Assembly: GCA_964622685.1 (NCBI GenBank)
Contig: CAZUUU010000169.1
Location: 1 to 7,326, forward strand
Direction: 5' to 3'
Length of the DNA stretch: 7,326 nucleotides
From: Methylibium sp964622685
Lineage (GTDB): Bacteria > Pseudomonadota > Gammaproteobacteria > Burkholderiales > Burkholderiaceae_C
The translations under genes were made by a program, and so were the position numbers. Under the pieces are notes generated by a model, which saw only the letters and a program-made list of their open reading frames with translations, had not been told where the DNA came from and searched no databases. Positions 5,503 to 7,326 of the stretch are shown in pieces; positions within the stretch are counted from its first letter, which is position 1; every line of letters begins with the position of its first letter.

Positions 5503-6900
5503 TCAGCGTGCGCGGGCATGCGTCTGCGACCACTGCTGCTGGGCCTGGCCTCGCGCAATGTAGGCCTCGGTCAGCCGGGTCGGGTCGGCCATCAGCTTGT
5601 CGCGCCATTCGCCGAGCCGCACCTTGCCTTCGACCAGGCCGCGCATCACGCCCACGTGCTCGGTCCAGCCGATGCTGTTGCAGCCGACCAGCTTCTCGCC
5701 GTCGAACTGCAGGCTGAGGTGCCGGAAGCCGTCGCGGTCGGTGAGCTCGACCTGCTGCCCGCCCGGCACGCCCTGCCAGTCGCCGAAGCTGGCCGAGATC
5801 AGGCCCAGCGTGTCCAGCACGTTGATCTGCGTCACGCGCTTGAGTTCGGCGCCGCGCTCCAGCATGTTGAGCGCCGCGACCGCGGCCTGGTCGGCGGCGT
5901 TCGGCTGGATCGCGCTGATGACGCGCTGCCGCGTCGCCAGGTCGAAGGCCTCGGCGCAGTCGCCGGCCGCGAAGATGCCGGGCACGTTGGTCTGCAGGCA
6001 CTCGTCGGCCAGCACGCCGCGGTTGCACTCGATGCCCGAGCCCTCGAGGAAGGCGACGTTGGGCTTGACGCCGGTGGCGCTGATCACGAGGTCCGCATCG
6101 ACCGTCTGTCCGTTGGACAGCTTCACGCGCATCGCGCTGCCGCCGCCCGCGGCGGGAGTCGCCGGCGCCGCGGCCGGCGCGCCGTCCCCCATGCCGAAGA
6201 AGCTGGCGACCTTGTTCAGCAGGCCCCCCGGCGCAGGCGCGGGCGCGGGCGCCCGCGCCGCACCGGCCGCCTCGATCGCCTCGACCTTGGTGCCGGTGAA
6301 GACGCGCACGCCCTTCTTCTCGCACCAGGCCTTGATCATGTTGCCGGCGGTCGGCCCCATCATGCGCGGCACCATGCGGTCGCCCATCTCGACCACCGTC
6401 AGCTCGACACCGCGCGCGGCCAGCGCCTCCATGATGATGCAGCCGATGAAGCCGGCGCCCATCTGCAGCACCTTCGCGCCGGGCTTGGCCAGCTGCTCGA
6501 TGTGGCGCGCGTTCTCCAGCGTCCAGCACGGATGCACGCCGGGCAGGTCCATGCCGGGGATCGGCGGACGCACCGGTTGCGAGCCGGTGGCGATCAGCAG
6601 CTTGTCGAAGCCGAGGATGCTGCCGTTGCCGAGCGTCACCGTGCGGCGCGCCGCGTCGACCGCGGTCGCGCGCTGCTGCAGTAGCTGGATGTTCAGCCTG
6701 GTGAACTGGTCGGGATCGCGGCGCAGGTAGGTGCCGCTTTCCTTCACGTTGCCCACCAGCAGGTAGGGGATCGCCATGCGCGAGTACGGCGGCTCCGGCT
6801 CGTCGCCGACGACGGTGATGCTGTCGTAGGGTGCGTGCTTGCGGATCGTCTCGGCCGCGATGACGCCGGCCGGCCCGGCGCCCAGGATGATGTGTCTCAT
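5503..6900 (-). CDS. aorC: FAD-dependent NAD(P) oxidoreductase subunit of aldehyde oxidoreductase (AorC-like)
   Basis: A 465-residue flavoprotein of the pyridine nucleotide-disulfide oxidoreductase fold, here expected to pass electrons between the tungsten AOR core and NAD+. FAD-binding GAGPAG is at residues 7-12, ATGSQP at 104-109, the second (NAD(P)) Rossmann GAGFIG at 148-153, ISATGVKPN at 273-281, and the second FAD motif TNVPGIFAAGD at 304-314. There is no CX4C redox disulfide, so it is a nitrite-reductase/ferredoxin-reductase-like member and not a disulfide reductase. Residues about 212-257 are an extra Ala/Pro/Gly-rich insertion within the second nucleotide-binding domain. Without it the length would be about 420, near the size of the Aromatoleum FAD subunit. 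GGTGGAG (6909-6915) is a good ribosome binding site eight bases before the ATG. The gene follows the AOR catalytic gene, which identifies its partner; the family assignment is firm and the AorC role is inferred from context. Confidence 0.92.
   Translation of the reverse strand: MRHIILGAGPAGVIAAETIRKHAPYDSITVVGDEPEPPYSRMAIPYLLVGNVKESGTYLRRDPDQFTRLNIQLLQQRATAVDAARRTVTLGNGSILGFDKLLIATGSQPVRPPIPGMDLPGVHPCWTLENARHIEQLAKPGAKVLQMGAGFIGCIIMEALAARGVELTVVEMGDRMVPRMMGPTAGNMIKAWCEKKGVRVFTGTKVEAIEAAGAARAPAPAPAPGGLLNKVASFFGMGDGAPAAAPATPAAGGGSAMRVKLSNGQTVDADLVISATGVKPNVAFLEGSGIECNRGVLADECLQTNVPGIFAAGDCAEAFDLATRQRVISAIQPNAADQAAVAALNMLERGAELKRVTQINVLDTLGLISASFGDWQGVPGGQQVELTDRDGFRHLSLQFDGEKLVGCNSIGWTEHVGVMRGLVEGKVRLGEWRDKLMADPTRLTEAYIARGQAQQQWSQTHARAR
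6130..6267 (-). other. Ala/Pro/Gly-rich insertion in the AorC-like protein
   Basis: Residues about 212-257 of the reductase interrupt the NAD(P)-binding domain between VEAIEA and MRVKLSNGQ, which would normally be joined by a short beta-hairpin turn. Two low-complexity linkers (ARAPAPAPAPGG and APAAAPATPAAGGGSA) flank a short hydrophobic/amphipathic piece, LLNKVASFFGMGDG (227-240). The layout of linker, helix, linker suggests a tethered docking peptide rather than random expansion. The boundaries are judged from the protein sequence alone. Confidence 0.7.
6230..6253. repeat. GGCGCN hexamer repeat in the linker region
   Basis: Four consecutive hexamers (GGCGCA, GGCGCG, GGCGCG, GGCGCC) encode the Ala-Pro repeats of the first linker. 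An overlapping stretch, 6242-6259, is an 18-bp perfect palindrome. Such a tract is prone to slippage in steps of two residues, and the palindrome is probably a by-product of its G/C-only composition. Confidence 0.75.
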
Positions 6901-6922
6901 GTGTCGGTCTCCACCAAATGCG

Positions 6923-6953
6923 AAGGGCGGAACAAGTCGCCTCGTCCGCCCTT
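6923..6953 (-). promoter_or_regulatory. Hairpin between the aorB-like and aorC-like genes
   Basis: AAGGGCGGA (6923-6931) and TCCGCCCTT (6945-6953) form a 9-bp perfect stem with a 13-base loop in the 75-base gap between the catalytic and reductase genes. On the transcribed strand it is followed by CGCATTTGG, not a T-run, so it is not a good intrinsic terminator. It lies just before the ribosome binding site of the reductase gene (6909-6915). It could stabilise the upstream message, act as a processing site, or lower downstream expression. Confidence 0.6.
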
Positions 6954-6975
6954 GTCCCTTGCGGGAACGATCAAC

Positions 6976-7326
6976 TCACAAGCCGAGCCTCTTGCGGGTC
7001 TCGGGCTTGAGCTGGCCGTTCGCGTCCCAGCCGCGGATCTCGTAGTACTTCGGCAGCATCTCGGGCAGCTTGTTGACCAGGCCCTTGGCCGGTCCGGTCT
7101 TGGCCGGCTCGGTCAGCAGGCGCTTGGGCAGCGTGTCGTCCTTGGCCGTGAAGCCGGCCTTGTTGTTGAAGTCGCGCTCCATGTTCCAGATGCGCTCGCC
7201 GATGTCGTTCAGCTTCTCGAGCGTGAACTCGTCGCCGCAGGCCGCCGCGACCTGCGGCTGCACGTCGGCCAGGCCCCAGGCGAAGCTGGTGAAGATGCAG
7301 ATGCCGGCCGAGTCGAAGGCCGCGGT
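6976..7326 (-). CDS. aorB: Tungsten-dependent aldehyde:ferredoxin oxidoreductase catalytic subunit, C-terminal part
   Basis: The last 116 residues of the AOR catalytic subunit; the gene continues beyond the right edge and a codon begins at 7326. The enzyme interconverts aldehydes and carboxylic acids at a tungsten bis-pterin centre next to a 4Fe-4S cluster. The decisive motif is DSAGIC at visible residues 5-10, matching DxxGLC of the family, in which Asp contacts the pterin and Cys is the last cluster ligand (Asp489 and Cys494 in Pyrococcus furiosus AOR). Downstream hallmarks are MERDFNNKAGFTAKDDTLPKR (with one Arg-Asp-Phe-Asn and a KDD-LP-R pattern), LPEMLPKYYEIRGWD and the closing LKPETRKRLGL. 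The GTG at 7263 is internal. Its linkage to an FAD/NAD reductase and a MoaD-like gene matches the Aromatoleum-type complex, so the symbol aorB is used. Tungsten rather than molybdenum is inferred from family. Confidence 0.93.
   Translation of the reverse strand, partial: TAAFDSAGICIFTSFAWGLADVQPQVAAACGDEFTLEKLNDIGERIWNMERDFNNKAGFTAKDDTLPKRLLTEPAKTGPAKGLVNKLPEMLPKYYEIRGWDANGQLKPETRKRLGL

Noticed and set aside
5278..6684. 468-codon plus-strand open frame opposite the AorC-like and MoaD-like genes, plus an overlapping 377-codon frame
   Set aside because: Both are antisense to well-supported genes and consist of biased low-complexity sequence.
6976..7263. A complete 95-residue protein starting with GTG at 7263
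   Set aside because: The frame stays open to the window edge and the upstream residues carry the AOR DSAGIC motif, so this is the C-terminus of a larger gene.
1..7326. tRNA, rRNA, CRISPR array, insertion sequence or attachment site
   Set aside because: No tRNA-like cloverleaf, spaced repeat array, transposase gene or flanking inverted/direct repeats were seen; every region is accounted for by ordinary genes.

Overview
The window is dense, very GC-rich bacterial DNA (strong third-position G/C in every gene) with short intergenic gaps and no gene-free stretch over about 120 bases. Gene content and codon use suggest a beta-proteobacterium, probably a Burkholderiales or Rhodocyclales-like organism with flexible respiration. 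This is an inference; no rRNA or other phylogenetic marker is present.

Region 1 (1-2038, plus strand): the end of cydA and all of cydB, a cytochrome bd-type quinol oxidase of the short Q-loop (cyanide-insensitive, CIO-like) kind. The genes overlap by an ATGA and no CydX-like small subunit gene follows.

Region 2 (2039-4902, plus strand): a self-contained stress-response cassette with a TetR-family regulator, a classical short-chain dehydrogenase/reductase (SDR) and a 12-helix MATE efflux pump. Two nearly identical palindromes, one before the regulator and one before the SDR, share the core TATGATGATC(A/G)TCATA. They are almost certainly the regulator's own operators, so the cassette looks like an autoregulated circuit. 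The regulator has a cysteine at the position of the electrophile-sensing Cys106 of E. coli NemR.

Region 3 (4912-7326, minus strand, convergent with region 2): the distal part of a tungsten aldehyde:ferredoxin oxidoreductase (AOR) operon, of the multi-subunit, NAD-linked type known from Aromatoleum aromaticum. In transcription order it holds the C-terminal 116 residues of the catalytic tungstopterin subunit (aorB-like), an FAD/NAD(P) reductase subunit (aorC-like) with an unusual Ala/Pro-rich insertion, a MoaD/ThiS-type sulfur carrier (aorD-like), and a small unrecognised protein ending in Gly-Gly-Gly. An inter-gene hairpin lies between the catalytic and reductase genes. The polyferredoxin subunit (aorA) would be expected beyond the right edge.

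Taken together, region 3 would oxidise aldehydes to acids (or run in reverse), and region 2 would sense and remove a small toxic, possibly electrophilic or carbonyl, compound. That functional link is a hypothesis from adjacency and from the regulator's cysteine. The best candidates for something undescribed are the GGG-tailed small protein next to the MoaD-like carrier, the insertion in the reductase subunit, and the two-operator TetR-SDR-MATE circuit.
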